DNA of 64,000 nucleotides, from assembly GCA_902615025.1 (NCBI GenBank), contig CACMNV010000001.1:1-64000 (forward strand), written 5' to 3'. The notes below the pieces were generated by a model. It worked only from the letters and a program-made list of their open reading frames with translations, was not told the origin of the DNA and did not search any database. Each line of letters opens with the position of its first letter. The first letter of the stretch is position 1. Shown piece after piece: positions 1-8,666 of this stretch. This DNA is from an uncultured SAR116 cluster alpha proteobacterium (GTDB lineage: Bacteria > Pseudomonadota > Alphaproteobacteria > Puniceispirillales > Marisalimonadaceae). The translations under genes and the position numbers were made by a program.

Positions 1-1
1 G

Positions 2-1273
2 AAAATTTTTATCTTAGGCTTCCTTTCATCCTGTCTATTTGCATCATTTGCAAATGCAGCTGTTGATTCTGAAGTCGCATATATATTTAACTCATTTTCC
101 TTTTTGGTACATGGGTTTTTAGTTATGCTTATGGCGGCCGGTTTCTGTATGCTGGAAACTGGTTTAGTCAGAGCTAAAAATGCAGTTGTCCAATGTGCTA
201 AAAATATTGGTTTATATTCAATTGCAGGAATAATGTTTGCACTTATCGGTTATAACGTAATGTATATGGACGTTTCTGGTTGGATAGGTACATTCGCAAT
301 ATGGGGTCCTGCAGATAAGCTTGATCCACTTGAAGGGGATTACTCTTCAGGATCTGATTGGTGGTTTCAAATGGTTTTTTGTGCTACTGCAGCATCAATC
401 GTGAGTGGAGCCGTTGCGGAAAGAGTTAAATTATCTAGCTTTTTAATATTTGTTGTGCTTTTGTGTGGTTTTATATACCCAATTCAAGGTTCATGGTCTT
501 GGGGTGGCGGATATTTAAGCGAGGCTGGATTTTTAGATTTTGCTGGTTCATCCATAGTTCATGGTGTTGGCGGTTGGGCTGCATTAACCGGTGCGATTAT
601 TCTGGGCGCTAGAAAAGGTAAATATGCTTCAGACGGTAGTGTTAATCCAATGCCAGGTTCAAACTTACCATTAGCAACTTTAGGTACTTTCATATTATGG
701 TTTGGTTGGTTTGGATTTAATGGCGGTTCCCAACTTGCAATGGGTTCTGCTGCTGATGTATCTGCTATTTCAAACATATACATTAATACAAATCTTGCAG
801 CAGCAGGTGGAGTGGTAGTCGCAATAATTTTAACCATGTTATTTTACAAGAAAACTGATCTTACAATGGCATTGAATGGTGCTCTTGGTGGACTAGTTGC
901 TATCACGGCTGAGCCTTTAGCTCCTTCACCAATGCTTGCAATATTTATTGGAGCTGTTGGTGGATTGATAGTTGTATTATCAATACCAATGTTAGACAAA
1001 TTTAAAGTAGATGATGTTGTCGGCGCAATTCCTGTACACTTGTTTGCAGGTATTTGGGGAACAATAGCTGTTGTTTTCTCAAATTCAGATGCAAATATTG
1101 GCGCTCAACTCTATGGTATACTAGCTATAGGAGCATTTACAGTAATCGCATCTTCAATTGTATGGTATGCAATAAAACTTATTATTGGTATCAGAGTATC
1201 GGAAGAACAAGAGCTTGAAGGTGTTGATTTAAGTGAAGTTGGTATGGAAGCATACCCTGATTTTAAAAAATAA
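2..1273 (+). CDS. amt: Ammonium transporter Amt (5' end outside window)
   Basis: Amt/MEP/Rh channel that moves ammonium across the inner membrane. The reading frame is open from base 2, so the gene begins left of the window. The first visible residues are hydrophobic and end in an Ala-Asn-Ala site before AVDSEVAY, which looks like a signal peptide as in many bacterial Amt proteins. An apparent start at a TTG at 104 would remove this leader and part of the first membrane helix and is not credible. The two pore histidine contexts are present (SSIVHGVGGW near 560 and IPVHLFAGIWG near 1030), as is the family motif GAVAERVK. Eleven-helix length is consistent with the family. It faces the glutamate dehydrogenase gene across a shared hairpin terminator. 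A GlnK partner, if any, would lie upstream and is not visible. Confidence 0.95.
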   Translation, partial: KIFILGFLSSCLFASFANAAVDSEVAYIFNSFSFLVHGFLVMLMAAGFCMLETGLVRAKNAVVQCAKNIGLYSIAGIMFALIGYNVMYMDVSGWIGTFAIWGPADKLDPLEGDYSSGSDWWFQMVFCATAASIVSGAVAERVKLSSFLIFVVLLCGFIYPIQGSWSWGGGYLSEAGFLDFAGSSIVHGVGGWAALTGAIILGARKGKYASDGSVNPMPGSNLPLATLGTFILWFGWFGFNGGSQLAMGSAADVSAISNIYINTNLAAAGGVVVAIILTMLFYKKTDLTMALNGALGGLVAITAEPLAPSPMLAIFIGAVGGLIVVLSIPMLDKFKVDDVVGAIPVHLFAGIWGTIAVVFSNSDANIGAQLYGILAIGAFTVIASSIVWYAIKLIIGIRVSEEQELEGVDLSEVGMEAYPDFKK

Positions 1274-1293
1274 TAATCAAATTACCTCCCCAT

Positions 1294-1325
1294 AAAAAGG
1301 CAGTCTTAATGGACTGCCTTTTTTT
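1294..1325. terminator. Bidirectional hairpin terminator between amt and gdh
   Basis: A 12-bp perfect stem (1294-1305 paired with 1312-1323, loop of six bases) has an A-run on its left arm and a T-run continuing beyond its right arm. It can therefore act as a rho-independent terminator for both the plus-strand amt gene and the minus-strand dehydrogenase gene that converge here. It is the clearest intrinsic terminator in the window; most other convergent pairs have no room for one. Confidence 0.85.
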
Positions 1326-1338
1326 ATTTTCTTAACAT

Positions 1339-2760
1339 TTATAATCCAAGTGAATGATAGCTATCCATTACTCTTTTGACGGACACCATCATAGCTGATG
1401 TTCTTAAATCATTAGCATTAGGATTTTTATTCCAAACTTCACTTATAACCTCATAAGTGTTTCTCATTGTATCTTCTAACCCTGATCTTACTAGATCTAT
1501 TTCTGCTGAACCCTGCATTACTAAATCTTTGTATTCATCTGGAAATTTGGAGCCAGTCATTTTTTCTAGTGCTTCAATCATTAATGTAGTTTGGTTTTCC
1601 TGGGCACGTCGTTGAAGTCTTCCTAATCGAATTCTGCTTAAGTTTTTAATCCATTCGAAATAACTTACTGTAACTCCTCCTGCATTAGCATAAAGATCAG
1701 GGATTATAACAACTCCTTTTTTACTCAAAATTTCATCAGCTTCACTTGATACAGGACCATTTGCTGCCTCAATTATTAATGGTGTTTTGATTTTATCAGC
1801 ATTTTCTTTATTAATTACAAGTTCCATTGCGGCAGGAATTAAAATATCAGCATCTTGTTCTAATATTTCAGAGCCTTTATCAACATATCCTTTGAAATCT
1901 TTAACCCCACCATATTCAAAAATGTATTCCTTTAATTTTTCTATATTTATTCCTTTTCGGTCCACAATGGACCCGTCTCTTTCAATAACATGCGTTACTA
2001 AACAATTATCTTCGTTCGACAAAAATAATGCTGCATGATAGCCAACATTACCTAAGCCTTGAACTATTACTCTTTTCCCTTTCAACCCTGGAGTTAAACC
2101 TGTTTTCTTTACATCAATTGGATTATCAAAAAAAGCCTGTAAAGCATATTGAACCCCTCTTCCTGTAGCCTCTGTTCTTCCTCCTATTCCACCTTTGTTA
2201 ACTGGCTTTCCTGTTACACATGCCCAGGCATTTAACTCAGTTGGGTGTAACTTTCTAAACTCATCAGCCATCCAAGCCATTTCTCTTTCACCAGTACCCA
2301 CATCAGGCGCAGGAACATTTTGGGAAGGATGAATTAAATCTCTTTTTGATAATTCATCAGTGAAACGTCTTGTAATTTTTTCTAATTCCTCTTCAGTCCA
2401 ATCTCTAATGTTAATAATAAGTCCTCCTTTTGACCCCCCAAAAGGAATTTCAACTAGAGAACACTTGTAAGTCATCAATGCAGCTAAAGCATCAACTTCA
2501 TCTTGATTAACAGCCAAATCATATCTTATACCACCTTTGACAGGCTCAATATGATCAGAATGTACAGATCTATAACCAGTAAATGTATGAATAGTACCTC
2601 TTAATCTAACACCAAATCTAACGACGTAAGTTGAATTAACAGTCATCACTTGTTTAGCTAATTCATCTGTATAAACTTCTTTACCTTCACTTTTTTGAAG
2701 ACACGTTACCGCTTTTTTGTAATTTTCTTCTATTGATTTTAAAAACTCTTGACCTGCCAT
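1339..2760 (-). CDS. gdhA: Glutamate dehydrogenase (Glu/Leu/Phe/Val dehydrogenase family)
   Basis: Interconverts glutamate with 2-oxoglutarate and ammonium using a nicotinamide cofactor; cytoplasmic. The 473-residue protein has the substrate-binding motif PFGGSKGG with Lys111, the catalytic Asp153 in PAPDVGTG, and a Rossmann dinucleotide site GLGNVG at 235-240, followed by the C-terminal closing domain. Length fits bacterial hexameric enzymes. The ATG is preceded by a strong GGGAGG ribosome site. NAD versus NADP preference cannot be read confidently. Its position opposite amt suggests use in ammonium assimilation or glutamate catabolism. Leucine or phenylalanine dehydrogenases share the fold but are usually shorter, so glutamate is preferred. 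Confidence 0.88.
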   Translation of the reverse strand: MAGQEFLKSIEENYKKAVTCLQKSEGKEVYTDELAKQVMTVNSTYVVRFGVRLRGTIHTFTGYRSVHSDHIEPVKGGIRYDLAVNQDEVDALAALMTYKCSLVEIPFGGSKGGLIINIRDWTEEELEKITRRFTDELSKRDLIHPSQNVPAPDVGTGEREMAWMADEFRKLHPTELNAWACVTGKPVNKGGIGGRTEATGRGVQYALQAFFDNPIDVKKTGLTPGLKGKRVIVQGLGNVGYHAALFLSNEDNCLVTHVIERDGSIVDRKGINIEKLKEYIFEYGGVKDFKGYVDKGSEILEQDADILIPAAMELVINKENADKIKTPLIIEAANGPVSSEADEILSKKGVVIIPDLYANAGGVTVSYFEWIKNLSRIRLGRLQRRAQENQTTLMIEALEKMTGSKFPDEYKDLVMQGSAEIDLVRSGLEDTMRNTYEVISEVWNKNPNANDLRTSAMMVSVKRVMDSYHSLGL

Positions 2761-2787
2761 TTAATTCCTCCCAATCAATGATAGAAT

Positions 2788-2817
2788 ACTATAATTGTAT
2801 TTATTTAAATCTGTAAA
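2788..2817 (-). promoter_or_regulatory. Candidate sigma70-type promoter for gdhA
   Basis: On the minus strand, TTTACA (complement of 2812-2817) lies 18 bases upstream of TATAGT (complement of 2788-2793), about 30 bases before the start codon of the glutamate dehydrogenase gene. The match is good, but AT-rich DNA produces many such pairs by chance, so this is a prediction only. Confidence 0.4.
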
Positions 2818-2864
2818 TTGATTTTTCTTAAAATTAAGTCTTTAATATGTAAAAAGGAAAATAT

Positions 2865-3311
2865 ATGTTTCAAAATTTAAAAAATATCTTTGAAAAAGTT
2901 AAACAGGAAAATAATTCAGAGGTGGAGATTATTGAAGAAGAAATCCATGCTGTTTTATCTCTTTTAATCGAAGCATGCAAAGTTGATGGAATAGTCTCTG
3001 ATAACGAAATAGAAAAAATTACAAGCTTGCTAATTAATAAGTTTCATCTAGAACCAAGCAAAGCAAAAAATGCTGTTAATTTTGTTTTAGAAAAAGCAAA
3101 TGAAAAAGTTGAAATCTTTTCAGATATAAAAGTCATTCTCGATACAATGGATCATGAAGAAAGAATAAAAGTCGTTGAAATGCTATGGAGAGTAGTATTA
3201 GCTGATGGAAATATAGATGATTATGAATCAAATCTTATGAGAAAAATATCAAGCTTACTTCATGTTTCAAACTTTGAAACAGCTGAAGCTAAAAAACGTG
3301 CTATGAACTAA
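2865..3311 (+). CDS. TerB-like family protein
   Basis: A 148-residue all-helical cytoplasmic protein of the TerB (tellurite resistance) fold. Residues about 25-140 contain two related helical pairs, each with an acidic turn ([12 protein letters not shown] and [11 protein letters not shown]), the pattern expected for the metal-binding TerB core. TerB proteins are linked to metal or stress sensing, but stand-alone small versions are common in alphaproteobacteria and have no assigned biochemical role. A purine-rich AAAAAGGA site precedes the ATG. It lies only 4 bases upstream of the isovaleryl-CoA dehydrogenase gene and may be the first gene of that transcript; the functional link is unclear. 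Confidence 0.75.
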   Translation: MFQNLKNIFEKVKQENNSEVEIIEEEIHAVLSLLIEACKVDGIVSDNEIEKITSLLINKFHLEPSKAKNAVNFVLEKANEKVEIFSDIKVILDTMDHEERIKVVEMLWRVVLADGNIDDYESNLMRKISSLLHVSNFETAEAKKRAMN

Positions 3312-3315
3312 AATT

Positions 3316-4479
3316 ATGTATGATAAAACGCTTAACTTTGGATTTAACCAAGATCTAAATCAATTAAAAGATACTGTATATAAATTCGCTCAAAATGAAA
3401 TTGCTCCATTAGCAAAAAAGGTTGATGAAAACAATGAATTTCCAAATTTTTTGTGGGAAAAATTTGGAGAATTAGGACTGCTAGGTATCACAGCTGATGA
3501 AGATTATGGAGGTACAGGGTTGAACTATTTGTCACATTGCATTGTTATGGAGGAAATTAGTCGAGCTAGCGCTTCAGTAGGATTGTCTTATGGAGCATTT
3601 TCAAATTTATGTGTGAATCAAATTAATAGAAACGGAAACCATGAGCAAAAAAATAAATATTTACCAGAGTTATGTTCTGGAAAAAAAATAGGTGCTTTAG
3701 CAATGAGTGAGCCAAACTCTGGATCTGACGTTGTTTCTATGTCATTACATGCTGAAAAACAAGGTAATAAAACATATCTATTGAATGGTACAAAAATGTG
3801 GATAACAAATGGTCCAGATGCTGATGTTCTAATAATATACGCTAAAACAGATCCTTCTGCCGGTTCAAAAGGAATAACTGCATTTATAGTTGAAAAGAAC
3901 ATGGTAGGATTTTCTGTAGGAAAAAAAATTGATAAACTTGGAATGCGTGGTTCAAACACATCTGAATTAATATTTGATAATTGCGAAGTACCTGAAGACA
4001 ATATTTTAGGAAATCCTGGAGATGGTGCATCAATATTAATGAGTGGTTTAGACTTTGAAAGAGTTGTATTGGCTGCAGGCCCTTTGGGGATCATGGCATC
4101 AGCATTGGATATTGTTATCCCTTATACACAAGAAAGAAAACAGTTTGGAAAATCAATTGGTCAATTTCAATTAATCCAAGGTAAGATTGCAGATATGTAT
4201 ACTACACTAAATGCTTGTAGATCATATGTTTATGCAGTCGCATCTGCCTGTGATAGAGGTGAAACAACTAGGAAGGATGCTGCAGGTTGTATATTGTATG
4301 CTGCGGAAAAAGCAACAAGTATTACTTTAGATGCTATTCAAATTTTAGGTGGTAATGGCTATACGAAAGATTATCCAGTTGAAAGATTATTAAGAGATTC
4401 AAAATTATATGAAATTGGTGCAGGAACTTCTGAGATAAGAAGAATGCTAATTGGAAGAGAAATATCAGAAGGAAACTAA
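3316..4479 (+). CDS. ivd: Isovaleryl-CoA dehydrogenase
   Basis: FAD enzyme that oxidises isovaleryl-CoA to 3-methylcrotonyl-CoA in leucine breakdown, passing electrons to ETF. The 387-residue acyl-CoA dehydrogenase carries the substrate/FAD motif MSEPNSGSD near residue 130. The key diagnostic is Glu248 in [12 protein letters not shown], the position of the catalytic base in isovaleryl-CoA dehydrogenases (human Glu254). The C-terminal site used by other family members (YEGT) reads IGAGTSE instead, without the glutamate. The next two genes encode the following two steps of leucine catabolism, which supports the assignment strongly. The gene starts 4 bases after the TerB-like gene with no obvious ribosome site. 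Confidence 0.93.
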   Translation: MYDKTLNFGFNQDLNQLKDTVYKFAQNEIAPLAKKVDENNEFPNFLWEKFGELGLLGITADEDYGGTGLNYLSHCIVMEEISRASASVGLSYGAFSNLCVNQINRNGNHEQKNKYLPELCSGKKIGALAMSEPNSGSDVVSMSLHAEKQGNKTYLLNGTKMWITNGPDADVLIIYAKTDPSAGSKGITAFIVEKNMVGFSVGKKIDKLGMRGSNTSELIFDNCEVPEDNILGNPGDGASILMSGLDFERVVLAAGPLGIMASALDIVIPYTQERKQFGKSIGQFQLIQGKIADMYTTLNACRSYVYAVASACDRGETTRKDAAGCILYAAEKATSITLDAIQILGGNGYTKDYPVERLLRDSKLYEIGAGTSEIRRMLIGREISEGN

Positions 4480-4480
4480 T

Positions 4481-6082
4481 ATGAGCATCTTAAAATCGAA
4501 TTTATCAGTAACTAATGATATTTTTCTAAAAAATAAAAATGAAATGCTATCGAAGATTGATAAAATCAAAAAGGTAAAAGATTTTGCCTTTAAAGGTGGT
4601 GTTAAAAAATTTAATAAAAAAACTTCTAGAGAAAAAAAATTACTACCTAGAATGAGAATTACTCAGTTACTTGACAAAGACTCTACTTTTTTAGAAATAG
4701 GTGCATTAGCAGGACATGACCTTTACGACAACGAGTGTCCTGGAGGCGGCATAATTACAGGCATTGGAAAAGTTCATGATTTGAGTGTAATGATAATTTG
4801 TAATGATTATACAGTAAAAGGGGGTACATATTACCCTATTACTGTAAAAAAGCATTTAAGAGCTCAAGAAATTGCAATGCAAAATAACTTACCTTGCATA
4901 TATCTGGTTGATTCAGGAGGAGCAAATCTTCCAAATCAAGACGAAGTCTTTCCTGATAGAGATCATTTTGGTAGAATTTTTTATAATCAATCAAAGATGT
5001 CTTCTAAAAACATAATGCAAGTGGCAGTTGTTATGGGAAGTTGCACTGCTGGTGGAGCTTATGTCCCAGCAATGTCTGATGAAACTATTATTGTAAAAAA
5101 CCAGGGGACTATTTTTTTAGCAGGACCACCTCTAGTAAAGGCAGCAATTGGAGAAAAAATCTCTGCTGAGGATTTAGGAGGCGGTAAAGTTCATACAGAA
5201 ATTTCAGGTGTTGCTGACTATCTTGCAGATGATGATTATGATGCTTTAGAATTAACTCGACAATGCATTAAAAATGCAAATATTACTCAAAAAAAATTTG
5301 ATCAAAAAATAAAGCCACCACTATATGACAATGAAGAATTGATTGGAATTGTCCCAAGTGATCTAAAAAAACCATTTGATATAAGTGAAATTATAATGAG
5401 GATAATTGATGATTCTGATTTAGATGAATTTAAACCAAATTATGGAAAAACTCTTCTAACAGGTTTTGCAAAAATAAACCAAATCAGTTGCGGAATAATA
5501 GCCAACAATGGCGTTTTATTTTCTGAAAGTGCACAAAAAGGAACTCATTTTATTCAACTTTGCACTAAGAGAAAAATACCCATTATATTTTTTCAAAATA
5601 TTACAGGTTTTATGGTTGGCAAACAAGCCGAGCATACTGGAATTGCTAAGAACGGCGCTAAATTAATTAATGCTGTTTCAAATTCAAAATCTCCTAAAAT
5701 AACTGTAATCGTAGGTGGTAGTTTTGGAGCTGGTAATTATGGTATGTGTGGAAGAGCGTTTCAGCCTAATTTTTTATGGATTTGGCCAAGTTCAAAAACA
5801 TCAGTAATGGGCGGAGAACAAGCAGCTAATGTTTTACTGCAACTTAAAAAAATAAATGTTAAAAAGAAAAACGAAGACTGGAATGAAAAGATAGAAAAAG
5901 GGTTTTTTTCAAAATTGGTTAAACAATTTGATTATCAATCAAATCCACTTTATTCATCTTCAAGATTGTGGGATGATGGGATAATAGACCCAAGAGATAC
6001 AAGAAATATCCTTTCAGAGTGTCTGCAAATAAGTTTGAACTCAAAAATTAAAAAAACAAAATTTGGTCTTTTTAGAATGTAG
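4481..6082 (+). CDS. mccB: 3-methylcrotonyl-CoA carboxylase, beta (carboxyltransferase) subunit
   Basis: Carboxyltransferase half of methylcrotonyl-CoA carboxylase, which makes 3-methylglutaconyl-CoA in leucine degradation. The 533-residue protein has the usual two-domain carboxyltransferase architecture with segments typical of MCC beta rather than propionyl-CoA carboxylase: [25 protein letters not shown] and [12 protein letters not shown]. The start is taken at 4481, one base after the ivd stop; an earlier in-frame codon at 4451 lies inside ivd and adds residues not typical of the family. The biotin carboxylase/biotin carrier alpha subunit that this protein needs is not encoded in the window (see findings). 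Confidence 0.93.
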   Translation: MSILKSNLSVTNDIFLKNKNEMLSKIDKIKKVKDFAFKGGVKKFNKKTSREKKLLPRMRITQLLDKDSTFLEIGALAGHDLYDNECPGGGIITGIGKVHDLSVMIICNDYTVKGGTYYPITVKKHLRAQEIAMQNNLPCIYLVDSGGANLPNQDEVFPDRDHFGRIFYNQSKMSSKNIMQVAVVMGSCTAGGAYVPAMSDETIIVKNQGTIFLAGPPLVKAAIGEKISAEDLGGGKVHTEISGVADYLADDDYDALELTRQCIKNANITQKKFDQKIKPPLYDNEELIGIVPSDLKKPFDISEIIMRIIDDSDLDEFKPNYGKTLLTGFAKINQISCGIIANNGVLFSESAQKGTHFIQLCTKRKIPIIFFQNITGFMVGKQAEHTGIAKNGAKLINAVSNSKSPKITVIVGGSFGAGNYGMCGRAFQPNFLWIWPSSKTSVMGGEQAANVLLQLKKINVKKKNEDWNEKIEKGFFSKLVKQFDYQSNPLYSSSRLWDDGIIDPRDTRNILSECLQISLNSKIKKTKFGLFRM

Positions 6083-6089
6083 AATTTTT

Positions 6090-6875
6090 ATGAATTTCAA
6101 GAAGCTTATAGTTACAAAAATTAATAATATTGCTACTGAAATTAGGTTAAACGATCCAGATGTTCATAATGCACTTACGCTCGATATCATAAATGAATTA
6201 AGCCTTTGCATTGATGAGTTATCAAGAGATACATCATCTATTATTTTAATTTCAGCAAACGGAAAAAGTTTTTGTGCTGGAGGTGATTTATCATGGATGA
6301 AAAAACAACTATCTGCACCAAGAGAAAGTAGAATTATAGAAGCATCTAAACTTGCTGACTTACTTCTAAAACTCTACAATTGTCCTAAAACTATTATTGG
6401 TAATATAGAAGGTAATGCCTTTGGTGGTGGTATTGGAATTATGTCAATATGTGATTTTGTTTTTTCAGTAAAAGAAATTAAGATGGCATTAACAGAAGCA
6501 AAACTTGGCCTTATACCAGCAACAATAAGTCCATATGTAGTTAAGAAAATTGGTGAAAAAAACGCAATCCATTTATTTACATCTGCGAAAATTTTTAGAC
6601 CTGAAGATGGAATTAAGTTTGGGTTGATTGATTTTATATATGAAAAAAATGAAATAAACTCAAAAATATCAGAGTTTTTAGACAGCTTTAAGGATTCTGC
6701 TCCGAATTCAATTTTAGAATCAAAAAAGCTAGTGAGAGATTTATCTTATCCTATTAATCAAAATATTGTAGATCTTACAATTAACAAACTAGCAGATATA
6801 TGGGACACTAAAGAAGCTAAAGAGGGTATAAGCGCTTTTTTTAATAAGAAAAAACCTAATTGGATTAAGGAGTGA
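6090..6875 (+). CDS. liuC: Methylglutaconyl-CoA hydratase-like enoyl-CoA hydratase
   Basis: Crotonase-fold protein of 261 residues, third step of leucine catabolism (3-methylglutaconyl-CoA to HMG-CoA). The CoA/oxyanion motif FCAGGDL is at residues 61-67, the second oxyanion loop is NAFGGGIG, and the sequence TEAKLGLIPATISPYV is characteristic of LiuC/AtuE-type hydratases. The chosen start is the ATG at 6090, 7 bases after the mccB stop; an earlier in-frame start at 6063 would overlap mccB. Substrate assignment rests mainly on operon context after ivd and mccB. A general short-chain hydratase is the alternative. Confidence 0.85.
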   Translation: MNFKKLIVTKINNIATEIRLNDPDVHNALTLDIINELSLCIDELSRDTSSIILISANGKSFCAGGDLSWMKKQLSAPRESRIIEASKLADLLLKLYNCPKTIIGNIEGNAFGGGIGIMSICDFVFSVKEIKMALTEAKLGLIPATISPYVVKKIGEKNAIHLFTSAKIFRPEDGIKFGLIDFIYEKNEINSKISEFLDSFKDSAPNSILESKKLVRDLSYPINQNIVDLTINKLADIWDTKEAKEGISAFFNKKKPNWIKE

Positions 6876-6877
6876 GA

Positions 6878-7474
6878 ATGACTAAAATACCGAGACAATT
6901 GGCAAAAAATAAAATCACAAGTTTAAATCTTAAAAATAAGAAAAAAACTAAAGACGATTTAAATGCTGAAAATTATTTAAAAATTGTTAAGGAAAAAATT
7001 GGATTTATCCCAAATGTTTTGGCTGCATTCTCTAATTTTCCAAAACAGTTTGAAGGTTTTACCAAATTATACAATTCTATTATGTTAGGAGATTCTGGTT
7101 TAACAAAGTTAGAAAGAGAAATGATAGCAGTTACTGTTTCATCTTTAAATCACTGCTATTACTGTATAGTTGCACATGGGTCAGCTGTAAGAGAATTATC
7201 TGGAGATCCTCAATTAGGAGAAAGATTAATTTCAAATTTAGAAGCAACAAATTTAGCAAAAAAACACCAAGTAATGCTCAGATATGTCAAAGAGCTTACA
7301 AAAAATCCTTCTGACGTAAATAAAAAATCAAGGGATGAATTAAGTAAAAATGGTTTTTCTGACAGAGATATTTGGGACATAAGTTTAATTACTGGTTTTT
7401 TTAATATGACAAACAGACTAGCTATCGCTACTGAAATGGAACCAAATGACATTTATCACTCATCTCATAGATAA
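6878..7474 (+). CDS. AhpD-like (carboxymuconolactone decarboxylase fold) peroxidase-related protein
   Basis: A 198-residue helical protein with the AhpD core motif: an upstream Glu, then CYYC followed by His four residues later (HCYYCIVAHG, about residues 87-96). In AhpD this CxxC/His set reduces peroxides or relays electrons. The longer form with an N-terminal extension matches the 'peroxidase-related enzyme' group, whose substrate is unknown. The ATG at 6878 has an AAGGAG ribosome site 5 bases upstream, inside the end of the hydratase gene; a GTG at 6872 is possible but less likely. Position inside a leucine-degradation operon suggests protection or a redox role for that pathway, which is inference. 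Confidence 0.8.
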   Translation: MTKIPRQLAKNKITSLNLKNKKKTKDDLNAENYLKIVKEKIGFIPNVLAAFSNFPKQFEGFTKLYNSIMLGDSGLTKLEREMIAVTVSSLNHCYYCIVAHGSAVRELSGDPQLGERLISNLEATNLAKKHQVMLRYVKELTKNPSDVNKKSRDELSKNGFSDRDIWDISLITGFFNMTNRLAIATEMEPNDIYHSSHR

Positions 7475-7479
7475 TTTTC

Positions 7480-8646
7480 ATGTCATTTGAACTAACAGAA
7501 ACACAAAAAAATATTGTTGAAGCAGCTAAAAAAATTTCATCAAAATTTGATGATAATTATTGGTTAGATTTAGATTTAAAATCAGAGTTTCCTTTTGAAT
7601 TCTATAATGAAGTTGCTAAAAGTGGTTGGTTGGGCATGTGTATGCCTGAAGAATACGGAGGAGCTAATTTAGGCATTCAAGAAGCGGCTCTTTTTATGCA
7701 AAATATTACTAGAAATGGTGGCGGAATGTCTGCTGCATCATCAATTCATATTAATATCTTTGGACCACACCCTATTGTTGTTCACGGAACTAAAACACAA
7801 AAAAAGAATTGGCTACCTAACTTAATTTCTGGAAATGATAAAACATGTTTTGGAGTTACAGAACCTGATGCAGGGTTAGATACTGGGAAAATAAAAACTA
7901 CAGCAAGTAAAATCCAAGGTGGATATTTAATAAATGGACAAAAAATTTGGACCTCAACAGCAAAAATTGCAAATAAAATTCTACTTTTAGCTAGGACTTC
8001 TGAATTAGGAGAAACAAAAAATAATATTGATGGATTGACTTTATTTTACACAGATTTTGATAGAACAAAAATTGAAGTAAGAGAGATAAAAAAAATGGGG
8101 AGAGGTTCTGTTGATAGTAATCAAATCTTTTTTGATAATCTGGAAATATCTGAAGAAGACCGAATTGGAGAAGAAGGCAAAGGCTTTAGATATATTTTAG
8201 ATAGCTTAAACCCTGAAAGAATATTAATTGCAGCAGAAGCTCTAGGCATTGGAAAAGATGCTTTAGAGAAAGCTGTAAAATATGCTAATGAAAGAATTGT
8301 ATTTGAGAGACCAATTGGTAAAAATCAAAGTATTCAACATCCGCTAGCTGAATTGTGGATAGAACTTGAGGCTGCCGAATTGTTAATATCTAAAGCTGCT
8401 TATCAATATGATAAAGGTCAAAATTCTGGAGGACTTGCAAATGCTGCAAAATATTATGCTGCAGAAGTAGCATTTAAAACAGCAACACAAGCTGTTGTGA
8501 CTTTGGGAGGGATGGGATATGCAAAAGAGTATCATGTTGAAAGATTATTAAGAGAATCCTTAATACCAAAGTTAGCACCTGTTAGTTCACAAATGATATT
8601 AAATTTCATATCAGAAAAAATACTTCATTTACCAAGATCGTACTAA
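7480..8646 (+). CDS. Acyl-CoA dehydrogenase (IVD-type catalytic Glu position)
   Basis: FAD-dependent acyl-CoA dehydrogenase of 388 residues. The FAD/substrate motif GVTEPDAGLDTG is near residue 125, and Glu246 in LNPERILIAAE aligns with the isovaleryl-type catalytic glutamate. The C-terminal segment (IPKLAPVSSQMI) lacks the alternative catalytic glutamate. It therefore resembles branched-chain or long-chain dehydrogenases rather than short-chain ones. It is co-directional with the leucine genes, 5 bases after the AhpD-like gene and 20 before a CoA-transferase, so its substrate is probably the acyl-CoA made by that transferase. The exact substrate cannot be assigned. Confidence 0.88.
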   Translation: MSFELTETQKNIVEAAKKISSKFDDNYWLDLDLKSEFPFEFYNEVAKSGWLGMCMPEEYGGANLGIQEAALFMQNITRNGGGMSAASSIHINIFGPHPIVVHGTKTQKKNWLPNLISGNDKTCFGVTEPDAGLDTGKIKTTASKIQGGYLINGQKIWTSTAKIANKILLLARTSELGETKNNIDGLTLFYTDFDRTKIEVREIKKMGRGSVDSNQIFFDNLEISEEDRIGEEGKGFRYILDSLNPERILIAAEALGIGKDALEKAVKYANERIVFERPIGKNQSIQHPLAELWIELEAAELLISKAAYQYDKGQNSGGLANAAKYYAAEVAFKTATQAVVTLGGMGYAKEYHVERLLRESLIPKLAPVSSQMILNFISEKILHLPRSY

Positions 8647-8666
8647 TCAAAACCATAGGAAATAAA

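Noticed and set aside
559..837. Open frame on the minus strand inside amt
   Set aside because: It lies wholly within a well-supported transporter gene, is proline/alanine-rich without a family, and is a reverse-strand shadow.
3618..4094. 158-codon minus-strand frame inside ivd
   Set aside because: Antisense to a conserved dehydrogenase with no ribosome site and no recognisable domain.
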